A DNA stretch of 64,000 nt from JALOLV01 sp046295175 (GTDB lineage: Bacteria; Bacteroidota; Bacteroidia; Cytophagales; Spirosomataceae). The stretch covers positions 186,001-250,000 of the forward strand of contig JBKBNY010000004.1 in assembly GCA_046295175.1 (NCBI GenBank), read 5' to 3'. The position numbers and the translations under genes are program-made. This document shows, one piece after another, positions 35,459 to 43,230 of the stretch; the stretch's first letter is position 1, and every line of letters starts with the position of its first letter. Under the pieces are notes generated by a model that searched no databases, had not been told where the DNA came from, and worked only from the letters and a program-made list of their open reading frames with translations.

Positions 35459-36292
35459 TTAAATATAATCTACAAAAGAATTTTCGTTTTTTCTGAAAAG
35501 TTTAATTGCAATAAAGCACGAAACAACAACAAAAATAACACAAGGTATAAAGCTATCCCAATTGAACGCAGCATTTTCACCTAATAAACACCATCTCATT
35601 CCATCAATTGCTCCGGTAACTGGATTAAGAATAAATATTTTATACCACGGTTTATTCATCACCATATCTGTCGAATAAGGTACTGGAGAAGCAAAATATC
35701 CGAATTGAATCACAAAAGGGATTATTTGTGCAATATCTCTATACCTAACATTCAGTACAGCGAGAATTAAACCTAATCCAAATGCAGCAAAATAGCCTAA
35801 AAGTAAAAAAAATGGAGCAAAAATTATGTGCCAACTGGGCACAAACTGATACCAAATACAAAGTATAATAAACAAAATAAAGGCAATTACTGCGTCGAGT
35901 AAACCAACCAAAAACGAACTAAATGGTATGATTAATCGAGGGAAATATACTTTTGAAACTAAATTGGCATTTATTAAAATGCTGCTGCTGATTTGTTGTA
36001 AGCTCTGAGAAAAAAACAACCAGACAATTACACCTGGCATTACAATTAACATATACGGAATCGCTGTTTCGGTTTCTAATTTGGCAATCTTGCCAAAAGC
36101 AAAAACCATGACAAATGCTGTAAGCAATGGTCTTAAAACACTCCAAGCAATCCCAAGAACAGCTTGTTTATACCTTACCATTATGTCTCTTTTGGCAAGA
36201 ATCCAAAAAAGTTCTTTGCTTCTAAAAATCTCTTTCCAGTAATGTAAAGCAGATTTACCAGCGGTAATTAATGTTTCGTTTTTTGAAGACAT
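35459..36292 (-). CDS. wzm: Polysaccharide ABC transporter permease
   Basis: The 277-residue inner-membrane protein has six hydrophobic segments and the ABC-2 family pattern (SKELFWILAKRDIMVRYKQAVLGIAWSVLRPL, then LNVRYRDIAQIIPF and the LNPVTGAIDGMRW loop). It is the Wzm half of the exporter. The gene follows the wzz-like gene on the same strand after a hairpin, so it may be transcribed separately from the OPX/Wzz pair. Confidence 0.93.
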   Translation of the reverse strand: MSSKNETLITAGKSALHYWKEIFRSKELFWILAKRDIMVRYKQAVLGIAWSVLRPLLTAFVMVFAFGKIAKLETETAIPYMLIVMPGVIVWLFFSQSLQQISSSILINANLVSKVYFPRLIIPFSSFLVGLLDAVIAFILFIILCIWYQFVPSWHIIFAPFFLLLGYFAAFGLGLILAVLNVRYRDIAQIIPFVIQFGYFASPVPYSTDMVMNKPWYKIFILNPVTGAIDGMRWCLLGENAAFNWDSFIPCVIFVVVSCFIAIKLFRKNENSFVDYI

Positions 36293-36360
36293 ACAAGTGA
36301 TTGTATCTAAACTAAAAAGATAACTCGCAGAAATTCAGCAGTTATCGTCAAATTCAATTA

Positions 36361-36393
36361 AAAGAAAATCAGCCTACCCTAAGTAAGCTGATT
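36361..36393 (-). terminator. Terminator after the OPX/Wzz pair
   Basis: AATCAGC (36367-36373) pairs with GCTGATT (36387-36393); on the minus strand TTTTCTTTT follows. Confidence 0.6.
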
Positions 36394-36412
36394 AAATGAT
36401 TTTGCAAATATA

Positions 36413-37501
36413 TTAAGAAGCTAATTCTTGGAAAAATCTTCTGATGATAATAAATAAACAACCAACCACAATTCCGATAATCGCACCGAGTGTTGTTCGC
36501 TGACCAATATACCATTGATACTTGAGAAGTGGCAAACGGACTGGCTCAAGAACAGTAAATATAGGTGTTTGGTTAATCATCATTAAGTTTAGATTTTCAA
36601 CCGTAGCCAATTGCTGATAATATTGATTTGACGTAAAGCTATTGTTACGAGATAATTGCTGTTGTCTTAGCGGACCAGAAGGGTCAACTACATTTTGGTT
36701 TTGAGCGGTCAAAGTAGCCAATTGTCGGTCAGTACCCAACATAACCCTTCGCAAAGAATCGAGTCTTTTTTCTTGAATATCAAGCACTAAGCGAGTTTTC
36801 TTGGTTTTTACCTCACGGTAAAACTCCTCCATCGTTTTGAGAAGTGTTTCTAACCAAATTTTAGAAAGCATCTCATTGTTAGTAATTGCCACCAAAGATG
36901 TCATAGACGAACCTTTGCTCAAAGAACGAATCTCTGTATTTCCAGAAAGTTTTTCGTAGATTGTAAAAATCATTTCGTTCTCTTTCTTGGTGAACTGCTC
37001 AGGAGTTTTTTTGGTAAATTTATAGTTAATTGACTCAAAATCAGGGTCATTGAACAAGTCTCCACCCCATTCTTTCTTAGCAATATCACTACTATCTTTA
37101 TAATAATTAATAAAGAGTGTTTTCTTACCTCCAATTGTAATCTCTTTCATCAGTGCTTTCTCATACACTGTTTTTGAATTCAAGATTTGAGTAAAGTTTT
37201 CAGCACTAAAAAACTCTCCAGTACGGTTTCCACCGCCACCAAACCCAAAAGCACCAGCCAATCCAGCCAAATCACCCATACCGCCGCCGCCACCGCCGCC
37301 ACCTAATTCGAGGTTAAATACAATTTCAGCCCCGTATTGTGTTTCTTGGTATTGACTGTAATCAAAAGCTATACTTAGTAATGAAAATAATGCCGAAAAA
37401 ATTAAAATTAATTTCCAGCTTTTAAATAGTAATCTAAATACTCCAAAAATCTTTTGAAATATCTCTTTTGTCGAAATCTGTTCTTCTTGTATGATACTCA
37501 T
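36413..37501 (-). CDS. Wzz-like polysaccharide chain-length / co-polymerase protein
   Basis: The 362-residue product (from the ATG at 37501; an upstream ATG at 37531 would add ten residues) has an N-terminal transmembrane helix (WKLILIFSALFSLLSIAF), a long periplasmic coiled-coil region and a C-terminal helix (LGAIIGIVVGCLFIIIRR), the two-helix layout of Wzz proteins. No cytoplasmic kinase domain is fused. A striking Gly-rich stretch (eight consecutive Gly, then MGDLAGLAGAFGFGGGG) sits about 70-100 residues in, just after the first helix. It is encoded directly downstream of the OPX protein, its usual partner. Confidence 0.82.
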   Translation of the reverse strand: MSIIQEEQISTKEIFQKIFGVFRLLFKSWKLILIFSALFSLLSIAFDYSQYQETQYGAEIVFNLELGGGGGGGGMGDLAGLAGAFGFGGGGNRTGEFFSAENFTQILNSKTVYEKALMKEITIGGKKTLFINYYKDSSDIAKKEWGGDLFNDPDFESINYKFTKKTPEQFTKKENEMIFTIYEKLSGNTEIRSLSKGSSMTSLVAITNNEMLSKIWLETLLKTMEEFYREVKTKKTRLVLDIQEKRLDSLRRVMLGTDRQLATLTAQNQNVVDPSGPLRQQQLSRNNSFTSNQYYQQLATVENLNLMMINQTPIFTVLEPVRLPLLKYQWYIGQRTTLGAIIGIVVGCLFIIIRRFFQELAS

Positions 37502-37545
37502 ACGATAAGTTGTTTGATTTTGTTGAGTCAAAAAGTATTATACAA

Positions 37546-40014
37546 TTAGTTCGATAATCTGAAAATCCCTAAAATACCAATCAAAGTCGTGATTGTAGCC
37601 CCAATTGTACCCAATAAATTTTGAGCTTGAGCAATTTGTTGAGTAGTATTAACGGTTTTTTGTGGGATAATTATTTCAGAACCCGGCTCAACTTTTGGAT
37701 AAACATTCACAAATAAAAACTTACGTGTTCTATCTACCGAACCATTGGCATACAAAACATACGCCTTACTTTTTAATGAACGTTTGTTAAAGCCCCCCGC
37801 ACGCGAAATATATTCTTGGAAAGAAGCTCCATTTATGTACTTAACCGTGGTCGGATAAAGAACCTCTCCTTGAATTCTAACAGTCTCTAATCTCTTTGGA
37901 ATCTGAATAATATCGCCATCTTGAAGAATCATATCATCAACCGAGCCAGGATTTGCCATCGCTTTTTTCAAATCCACACCAATAGATTCACTACGAGTTG
38001 GGTCAATATCTTCTACGGCTACAGTTTGGTTTCCGACAGTACTATTCTGAATTTCGTTAATTGTACGTCTTCTTTGAGCAATTTCAACCTCGCTCAATGA
38101 AACTTTACGAATCAAAGTTGCACCTTCAATGTAGGCTTGTGGAGTGAGTCCACCCGCTCTTTTGATAATATCTGAAATTTTTTCGTCTTTGCTCTGAATA
38201 CCGTACTTGGCAGGATAGAAAACTTCACCGTTAATCTCTACAAATGTTTGTTCGATGTAATTTGGTGAACGGCGGATGAAAATTTCGTCAAATGGAAACA
38301 AAATGAATTTATCACCACGTCCATCAATCTTCAAATCAGGATTCACTGTAAATTCAAATCTATCCGAAATTTGTGCATTGGCAGAGGTAGCATCAACGTT
38401 TCTTTTTCTTCTTACAACTTCAACTTTAGACAACGATGCAGATTCGCTCAAACCACCCACTTTAACCAAAACATCTTCAATTGTCATGTTTCTTACAAAT
38501 GGTAATTCAACGCCTTCTTCAGCGGCTGGATTATTTATAGCACCCGAGATTCTGATAAATGCGGGTTCTATCAAATCAAACATTGATGGAATCGTTATCA
38601 AGTCTTCACGTTTCAGAGCAATATCTGAAGATTTACCTTTTAATACATCATCTAAATTGATTGCCAAATTTTCGACACTCATATTATCAAGGGTTCTCAA
38701 AATCGAAATTCTTCCAGTAAGTGCCTCCCCTTTCAATCCTTCGGCAGATTTAATTAATTGGGTAAGTGTAGGGTTACTATCTAAAGAATATTGCCCGGGA
38801 CGAAAAACAGCCCCTTCGATATTCACCATATTTTCATAACGCTCCAAAATTCTTTCTACTACAATCGAATCTCCCGAAATAACTTCAAACTCTTTTTGTC
38901 CTCGCTCATCAATATCGAAAATTTTGCGTTCTCTTGCAGTATTTCGGTGCAATTTCAGTTTGTGCGTGTAAGCATAAGGATTGAATCCACCTGCATAGTA
39001 AATTGCTTTATCAATTTTTTCGTTTGGTAATAATTCAAACAAACCGCTACGCTTGGTATTTCCCTGAATTGCAACTCTTGAGATATACGGAACAATCTGC
39101 AAAACGTCTTGGTCTTGCAATAAAACATTGCTCTTTGTTGTTCCATTCATCAATAATTCATATAAATCGAGCGTTGCAACAACACGATTTTGGCGAATAA
39201 CCTGAATTTTACGAAACGAACCGATTTCGTTTGGACCGCCACTGTAATAAAGTAAATTCATGGCAGTTGACAAAGATGGTAATGTATAAGTACCTGGATA
39301 CATTACTTCGCCAGTTGCTGTTACTTTGATTGTACGGATGTTACCAAGCGATACGTTGCAAAAAGTATTGGCTGGATTACCACCGAATGGTTTCAAACCA
39401 ATATAGAATTTCGATAAACGACTTACGATTCTTTCTTTAGCCTGCTCAATCGAAGAGCCTGAAACATAAACAAGTCCCACTCTCGGAAGGGTTATGTAGC
39501 CATCGGGCGAAACGGTAGCTTTGATATTTTCTTGCGAATATCCGTAAACGTCAATAATCAGCTGGTCATTTGGTCCAAGTACATAATTGCTTGGAGTTGC
39601 AATATTTACAACTGGATTCGGGTCGAATTTACCAGTGTTGAAGAAATTAAAACCAAAAATTCTTTTTCTTAAAGCCGTAAGTTGTTCATTTGCCAAATCT
39701 GCTTGCTCACGAGCCATTCTGATAGAATCTTCGGTGGTCATCGCAGTTTGGTCAGTCGGTAGAAGCGTTACGTTTCTGACTGCATTAGGGTCATTCGGAA
39801 TTACCCTGTTTCTATTCGTAACGGGCATGTTTGGTGTTGTGGTCTGAGGATTTGTTGTAGGGGCAGTAGTTGGTGCCGTTGTCGGTGCAGTAGCTGGACC
39901 AGTCGATGGGCCAGTTGCAGGGCCTGTATTCTGAGAATACGCATTGACACCCAAAAGCACTAATGTAATTATCTTAGAAAGGCTAATTAAAATACTCTTT
40001 TTGTAAAATTTCAT
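37546..40014 (-). CDS. Large OPX (Wza-like) polysaccharide export protein with several SLBB domains
   Basis: The 822-residue product starts at the ATG at 40014 with a clear signal peptide (ending LLGVNAYSQ); an ATG at 40119 would put 35 hydrophilic residues before the signal. After a Pro/Thr-rich linker (residues 29-65) comes a poly-export domain (YVLGPNDQLIIDVYGYSQENIKATVSPDGYITLP pattern), then a series of SLBB repeats (for example VTATGEVMYPGTYTL, VNIEGAVFRPGQY, FVEINGEVFYPAKYG, VRIQGEVLYPTTVKY). It ends with a hydrophobic helix (LLGTIGATITTLIGILGIF). It probably forms the outer-membrane/periplasmic conduit for the polysaccharide. It is more than twice the length of E. coli Wza. Confidence 0.88.
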   Translation of the reverse strand: MKFYKKSILISLSKIITLVLLGVNAYSQNTGPATGPSTGPATAPTTAPTTAPTTNPQTTTPNMPVTNRNRVIPNDPNAVRNVTLLPTDQTAMTTEDSIRMAREQADLANEQLTALRKRIFGFNFFNTGKFDPNPVVNIATPSNYVLGPNDQLIIDVYGYSQENIKATVSPDGYITLPRVGLVYVSGSSIEQAKERIVSRLSKFYIGLKPFGGNPANTFCNVSLGNIRTIKVTATGEVMYPGTYTLPSLSTAMNLLYYSGGPNEIGSFRKIQVIRQNRVVATLDLYELLMNGTTKSNVLLQDQDVLQIVPYISRVAIQGNTKRSGLFELLPNEKIDKAIYYAGGFNPYAYTHKLKLHRNTARERKIFDIDERGQKEFEVISGDSIVVERILERYENMVNIEGAVFRPGQYSLDSNPTLTQLIKSAEGLKGEALTGRISILRTLDNMSVENLAINLDDVLKGKSSDIALKREDLITIPSMFDLIEPAFIRISGAINNPAAEEGVELPFVRNMTIEDVLVKVGGLSESASLSKVEVVRRKRNVDATSANAQISDRFEFTVNPDLKIDGRGDKFILFPFDEIFIRRSPNYIEQTFVEINGEVFYPAKYGIQSKDEKISDIIKRAGGLTPQAYIEGATLIRKVSLSEVEIAQRRRTINEIQNSTVGNQTVAVEDIDPTRSESIGVDLKKAMANPGSVDDMILQDGDIIQIPKRLETVRIQGEVLYPTTVKYINGASFQEYISRAGGFNKRSLKSKAYVLYANGSVDRTRKFLFVNVYPKVEPGSEIIIPQKTVNTTQQIAQAQNLLGTIGATITTLIGILGIFRLSN
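39847..39924 (-). repeat. Pro/Thr-rich short repeat in the OPX gene
   Basis: Encodes GPAT/GPST/APTT units just after the signal peptide. The repeated GPxT and APTT codons form a small tandem array that may vary in length between strains. Confidence 0.55.
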
Positions 40015-40077
40015 AAACAGAATATTATTTGTAGATTCAAATGTGGGGGTATGACTTACATTTGAAGAAAAACGTTG

Positions 40078-40085
40078 CAAATTAA
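40078..40085 (-). promoter_or_regulatory. Near-consensus -7 box of the OPX gene
   Basis: The minus strand reads TTAATTTG (one mismatch to TAnnTTTG), 64 bases before the preferred start at 40014 and downstream of the alternative ATG at 40119. The 14-base sequence around it (TGCAAATTAACATA on the plus strand) recurs at 42322-42335 upstream of the CBS-protein gene. Confidence 0.4.
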
Positions 40086-40210
40086 CATAAGTTTTTTCGA
40101 TTTGTGAAGATTTCATCAATATAATCTATTTAAAAGTACTTTTTATTACAAAGTAAATTTATTATCGTTTGAAATCCAAATTATTTGAGGCGAATTAATT
40201 GAAAATCGAA

Positions 40211-40270
40211 AAAAAATCCGAATTAAGATTTCTAAGGCGTAAACAGCACCAAGTAGTTCTTAATTCGGAT
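40211..40270 (-). terminator. Terminator after pyrE
   Basis: ATCCGAATTAAGA (40216-40228) and TCTTAATTCGGAT (40258-40270) are perfect complements; on the minus strand a run of T follows. The loop of 29 bases is long. Confidence 0.65.
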
Positions 40271-40298
40271 AATTATTTCAATTTGGTAAATTAGAAAC

Positions 40299-40928
40299 TT
40301 AAATTCCCCATTTTTCAGGATTTCTTCGCCATTTTTTGAGTGACTCAATGGCATCAGCAGGGATATAATTTAATTTAGATGCTTCATCAATCAAAGCATT
40401 ATAGTTACTAAGAGTCAACAATTTAACTCCTTTTTCCTCAAAATTCTTATCAGCAACTTTAAATCCATAAGTAAAAATAGCAGCCATCCCGATAACCTCT
40501 GCTCCTGCTTCTCTCAGGGCATCAACTGCTTTCAGTGAGCTTCCACCAGTCGAAATCAAGTCTTCGATAACTACTACTTTTTGTCCTGCTTCAACTCTAC
40601 CCTCAATCTGGTTTCCCATCCCATGTTCTTTTGGTTTAGGTCGCACATACATAAATGGTAATCCTAATGCCTCAGCAACCAACGCCCCTTGAGCGATTCC
40701 GGCAGTTGCAACACCAGCTATTACTTCAACATCTGGAAATGCTTTTTTGATAGCTTTGGCTAAAGATTTCTTAATGAATGTTCTGACTTCGGGGTAAGAA
40801 AGGGTTACTCGGTTATCGCAATAGATTGGGGAATTCCAACCCGAACTCCATTTAAAAGGTTTTTCGACACTCAATTTTACAGCTTTAGTGTCTAATAGCA
40901 TAGATGCTACTTTGCGTGCAGTGGTCAT
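40299..40928 (-). CDS. pyrE: Orotate phosphoribosyltransferase
   Basis: This 209-residue cytoplasmic enzyme makes orotidine 5'-phosphate from orotate and PRPP in pyrimidine synthesis. The PRPP-binding loop VVVIEDLISTGGSSLKAVDAL, the YVRPKPKEHGMGNQIEG flexible loop with its catalytic Lys, and the N-terminal FKWSSGWNSPIYCDNR are all typical. It lies 62 bases after the CBS-protein gene on the same strand, with a strong hairpin but no T-run between them, so read-through is possible. Confidence 0.96.
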   Translation of the reverse strand: MTTARKVASMLLDTKAVKLSVEKPFKWSSGWNSPIYCDNRVTLSYPEVRTFIKKSLAKAIKKAFPDVEVIAGVATAGIAQGALVAEALGLPFMYVRPKPKEHGMGNQIEGRVEAGQKVVVIEDLISTGGSSLKAVDALREAGAEVIGMAAIFTYGFKVADKNFEEKGVKLLTLSNYNALIDEASKLNYIPADAIESLKKWRRNPEKWGI

Positions 40929-40943
40929 AAACTTAGAGTTTTG

Positions 40944-40982
40944 TTTTGAATAATTTGAGGTTGTATCTCAAATTATTCAAAA
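40944..40982 (-). promoter_or_regulatory. 16-bp perfect hairpin in the pyrE leader
   Basis: TTTTGAATAATTTGAG (40944-40959) is complementary to 40967-40982 over all 16 bases, with a 7-base loop. Neither strand continues with a useful T-run: on the minus strand CAAAACTC follows. It ends 15 bases before the pyrE start codon and could act as an mRNA processing site, a translational control element or an operator. Confidence 0.55.
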
Positions 40983-40990
40983 CACATTTT

Positions 40991-42277
40991 TTATTCTTTA
41001 TCTTCAATTTTTGCCAGAAGGATTTTATCAATACGGTTTTTGTCCATATCAATAATCTCAAATTTGAAATCTTCCCATTCAAACGTATCGCCAGTTTCGG
41101 GAATTTCTTGTAGAATATGTAGTGCAAAGCCACCGAGGGTATCAAAACCAGTGTATTCTTTGCGATTGGAAATAGTAATATCAAAAATACTTAAAAAATC
41201 ATCAAACGGAAGTGTTGCATCAATTAAGAAACTTCCATCTTCACGTTCATGAATATCGTATTCAAATTCTCCTGTTACCGAAATATCTCCTACCAAGGCA
41301 TCCATGATGTCATTTAGGGTGATGATTCCTAATGCACTTCCGTATTCGTCAACGATAATTCCGACGTGAATTCTTTCTTCTTGGAATTTCTCAAGTGCTT
41401 GGTAAGCGTGGTTATTTTCTGGAATAAACAAAGGTTTCTTACCGATTTCTTCAAGATTAGCCAATTCGGTATCTAAATCTTTACCGAGCAAATCTTTTAT
41501 ATAGAGCAAACCAATGATATTATCAATTCCATCTTTGCAGATTGGATAAACCGAATGTTTCTTGCCAATAATCTTTGCTTTGTTTTCTTCAACACTGTCC
41601 TCCACATCAAGATATGTGATGTCGTTACGGTTGGTCATCAGAGAAGTTATCTTTCTATCTCCAAGGTGAAAAACATTCTGCACAATCTCTTGCTCAATTT
41701 CTTCGATAGCTCCCCCAGCGGTTCCTTCTTGAATAATTGATTTTATTTCTTCCTCCGTAACCGAACTGTCAGACTCTTTAACTCCTAAAACCTTGAAAAT
41801 CAAATCACTACAAATTGTCAACAACCAAATAAATGGTGATGTTAGTTTTGAAAGAATATTCATCGGTGCCGCCATTACCTTGGCAATCGCTTCGGGATTC
41901 GACATTCCAATTCGTTTCGGAACTAATTCACCTAAAACCAATTGAATAAAACCAATTATCAAAACTACTACTGCAACAGCGATATTATCGGCATATTTTA
42001 ATTCTAATCCAAAGCCAACCAATGCATCTTGGATTCCGCCAGTCAAACTATCGCCTGAGAAAATACCCGTCAAGATACTAATGAGGGTAATTCCGATTTG
42101 AACGGTTGATAAAAAACGATTGGGAGAGTTTGCTAAATCGAGTGCGGCTTGGGCACGGCTGTCGCCATTTTTGGCTAAAATTTCGAGTTTAGTTTTGCGT
42201 GATGATACGAGGGCTATCTCCGACATGGAGAAAATGCCATTTAATATGACTAAAAAAAGAATTATGAGAATTTCCAT
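40991..42277 (-). CDS. CNNM/CorC-type membrane protein with CBS pair and transporter-associated domain
   Basis: The 428-residue protein starts with a DUF21/CNNM membrane domain (about 1-185, with NRFLSTVQIGITL and LGELVPKRIGM), followed by a tandem CBS pair (about 205-330, LMTNRNDITYLDVEDS and HVGIIVDEYGSALGIITLNDIM) and a C-terminal CorC_HlyC domain (GSFLIDATLPFDDF). Such proteins are linked to Mg2+/Co2+ efflux or homeostasis; the older haemolysin name is misleading. In several Bacteroidota a similar gene is the gliding protein GldE, but no gld gene is nearby, so I do not use that name. Confidence 0.88.
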   Translation of the reverse strand: MEILIILFLVILNGIFSMSEIALVSSRKTKLEILAKNGDSRAQAALDLANSPNRFLSTVQIGITLISILTGIFSGDSLTGGIQDALVGFGLELKYADNIAVAVVVLIIGFIQLVLGELVPKRIGMSNPEAIAKVMAAPMNILSKLTSPFIWLLTICSDLIFKVLGVKESDSSVTEEEIKSIIQEGTAGGAIEEIEQEIVQNVFHLGDRKITSLMTNRNDITYLDVEDSVEENKAKIIGKKHSVYPICKDGIDNIIGLLYIKDLLGKDLDTELANLEEIGKKPLFIPENNHAYQALEKFQEERIHVGIIVDEYGSALGIITLNDIMDALVGDISVTGEFEYDIHEREDGSFLIDATLPFDDFLSIFDITISNRKEYTGFDTLGGFALHILQEIPETGDTFEWEDFKFEIIDMDKNRIDKILLAKIEDKE

Positions 42278-42322
42278 TCAAGGTTTTGACTATGTCTGTG
42301 ATAGTCAGATAGTTTCAAAATG

Positions 42323-42330
42323 CAAATTAA
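42323..42330 (-). promoter_or_regulatory. Near-consensus -7 box of the CBS-protein gene
   Basis: The minus strand reads TTAATTTG, 46 bases before the start codon, in the same 14-base context as upstream of the OPX gene. Confidence 0.35.
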
Positions 42331-42429
42331 CATACTTTCTGAATTGTGTTGGGAACAATATCAAAAAAAATTTACAAAAATCGCTGATTTTGAGTAATAA
42401 ATCGAAAATATTCAATTTTTGAAATAATT

Positions 42430-43170
42430 TTAGAAACTCGTAACCGCCGAAACCATCAAAGTGTGATTGTTTTCATAAATGTTCTGAAAAGTTGCAGTTC
42501 GTCTGCGTTGTTTAACAAATTGATTCAAATATCCAGCCTCCAAACTAATTTTTGGGCTGATTTTATAACCTAACATCGCCCCGAGACGGTTTTGGTCAAA
42601 ATCGTTATTGGTTACTTTTTTTCCAAAATTCATGAAAATTTCATCATAAACGTATCCATACAATTTTGGTGTAAATGGGTAGTTCAAACGAGCCATGTAT
42701 CTGATTCGATTTTCTAATCGGTGATTTTGGAATCCACCTAAGTTTGAATCACCCAAGAAACGTTGTTCTAACCTAAAGCGATTGATATACGTAAACTTCC
42801 CAAGCGATTGCTTGATTTGAACTTGTTGCCAAATTCGGTGTTCATCAAAATCTGTTTTAACTGGGTAATCACCGTAAGGAAATGTTCTTACAAAAGCATA
42901 TCCACCAAAAAGCTGGACTTTATCGTTTACATTATAAACTAACGCTCCCCTAAACAGATATTGTTGCGATTCGGGACCAAAATCGGCTCTTCGAAATTGA
43001 ACATCATGAAAAAAGCCAAACTTCTTATTGATTTTTGTAATTCCATTGGTGGTGTACCAAGCGTGATTTGATGGGGCGACAACTCGCACACTTTGACCAA
43101 TGGAATTAAAAACTATGAGCAACAAGATAACTGAAATGTATTTTAAACGAATGGATTGCATTTTAAACAA
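42430..43170 (-). CDS. DUF2490 family outer-membrane protein
   Basis: The 246-residue product has an N-terminal signal (about 1-25, ending SIGQ) and a series of amphipathic strands (WQQVQIKQSLGKFTYINRFRLEQRFLG, RLENRIRYMARLNYPF, LYGYVYDEIFMNF, KISLEAGYLNQF) ending in Phe, which fits a small beta-barrel of the DUF2490 family. It lies 46 bases after the SulP gene and may belong to the bicarbonate operon, but a good promoter of its own (43202-43230) suggests that it can be expressed separately. It could provide an outer-membrane route for anions (speculative). Confidence 0.75.
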   Translation of the reverse strand: MFKMQSIRLKYISVILLLIVFNSIGQSVRVVAPSNHAWYTTNGITKINKKFGFFHDVQFRRADFGPESQQYLFRGALVYNVNDKVQLFGGYAFVRTFPYGDYPVKTDFDEHRIWQQVQIKQSLGKFTYINRFRLEQRFLGDSNLGGFQNHRLENRIRYMARLNYPFTPKLYGYVYDEIFMNFGKKVTNNDFDQNRLGAMLGYKISPKISLEAGYLNQFVKQRRRTATFQNIYENNHTLMVSAVTSF

Positions 43171-43201
43171 TATTATTTGTGGGTTTAACTAAATTTTGAT
43201 G

Positions 43202-43230
43202 CAAATATAGGTGTAATTAAACGTTGACAA
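43202..43230 (-). promoter_or_regulatory. Promoter of the DUF2490 gene
   Basis: On the minus strand TTG (43230-43228), an 18-base spacer and TATATTTG (43209-43202) match the Bacteroidota -33/-7 pattern. This is the best promoter match seen in the window. The -33 part lies inside the end of the SulP gene. Confidence 0.6.

Noticed and set aside
37280..37310. GCC/GGC-rich stretch in the Wzz-like gene as a possible frameshift or phase-variation tract
   Set aside because: The repeat is in codon-sized units encoding Gly, the frame is open on both sides, and length change by one unit would keep the frame. It is noted as low complexity only.
40015..40119. 35-residue N-terminal extension of the OPX protein
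   Set aside because: It precedes a clean signal peptide, and a near-consensus -7 box lies inside the extension, so the transcript probably starts downstream of that ATG.
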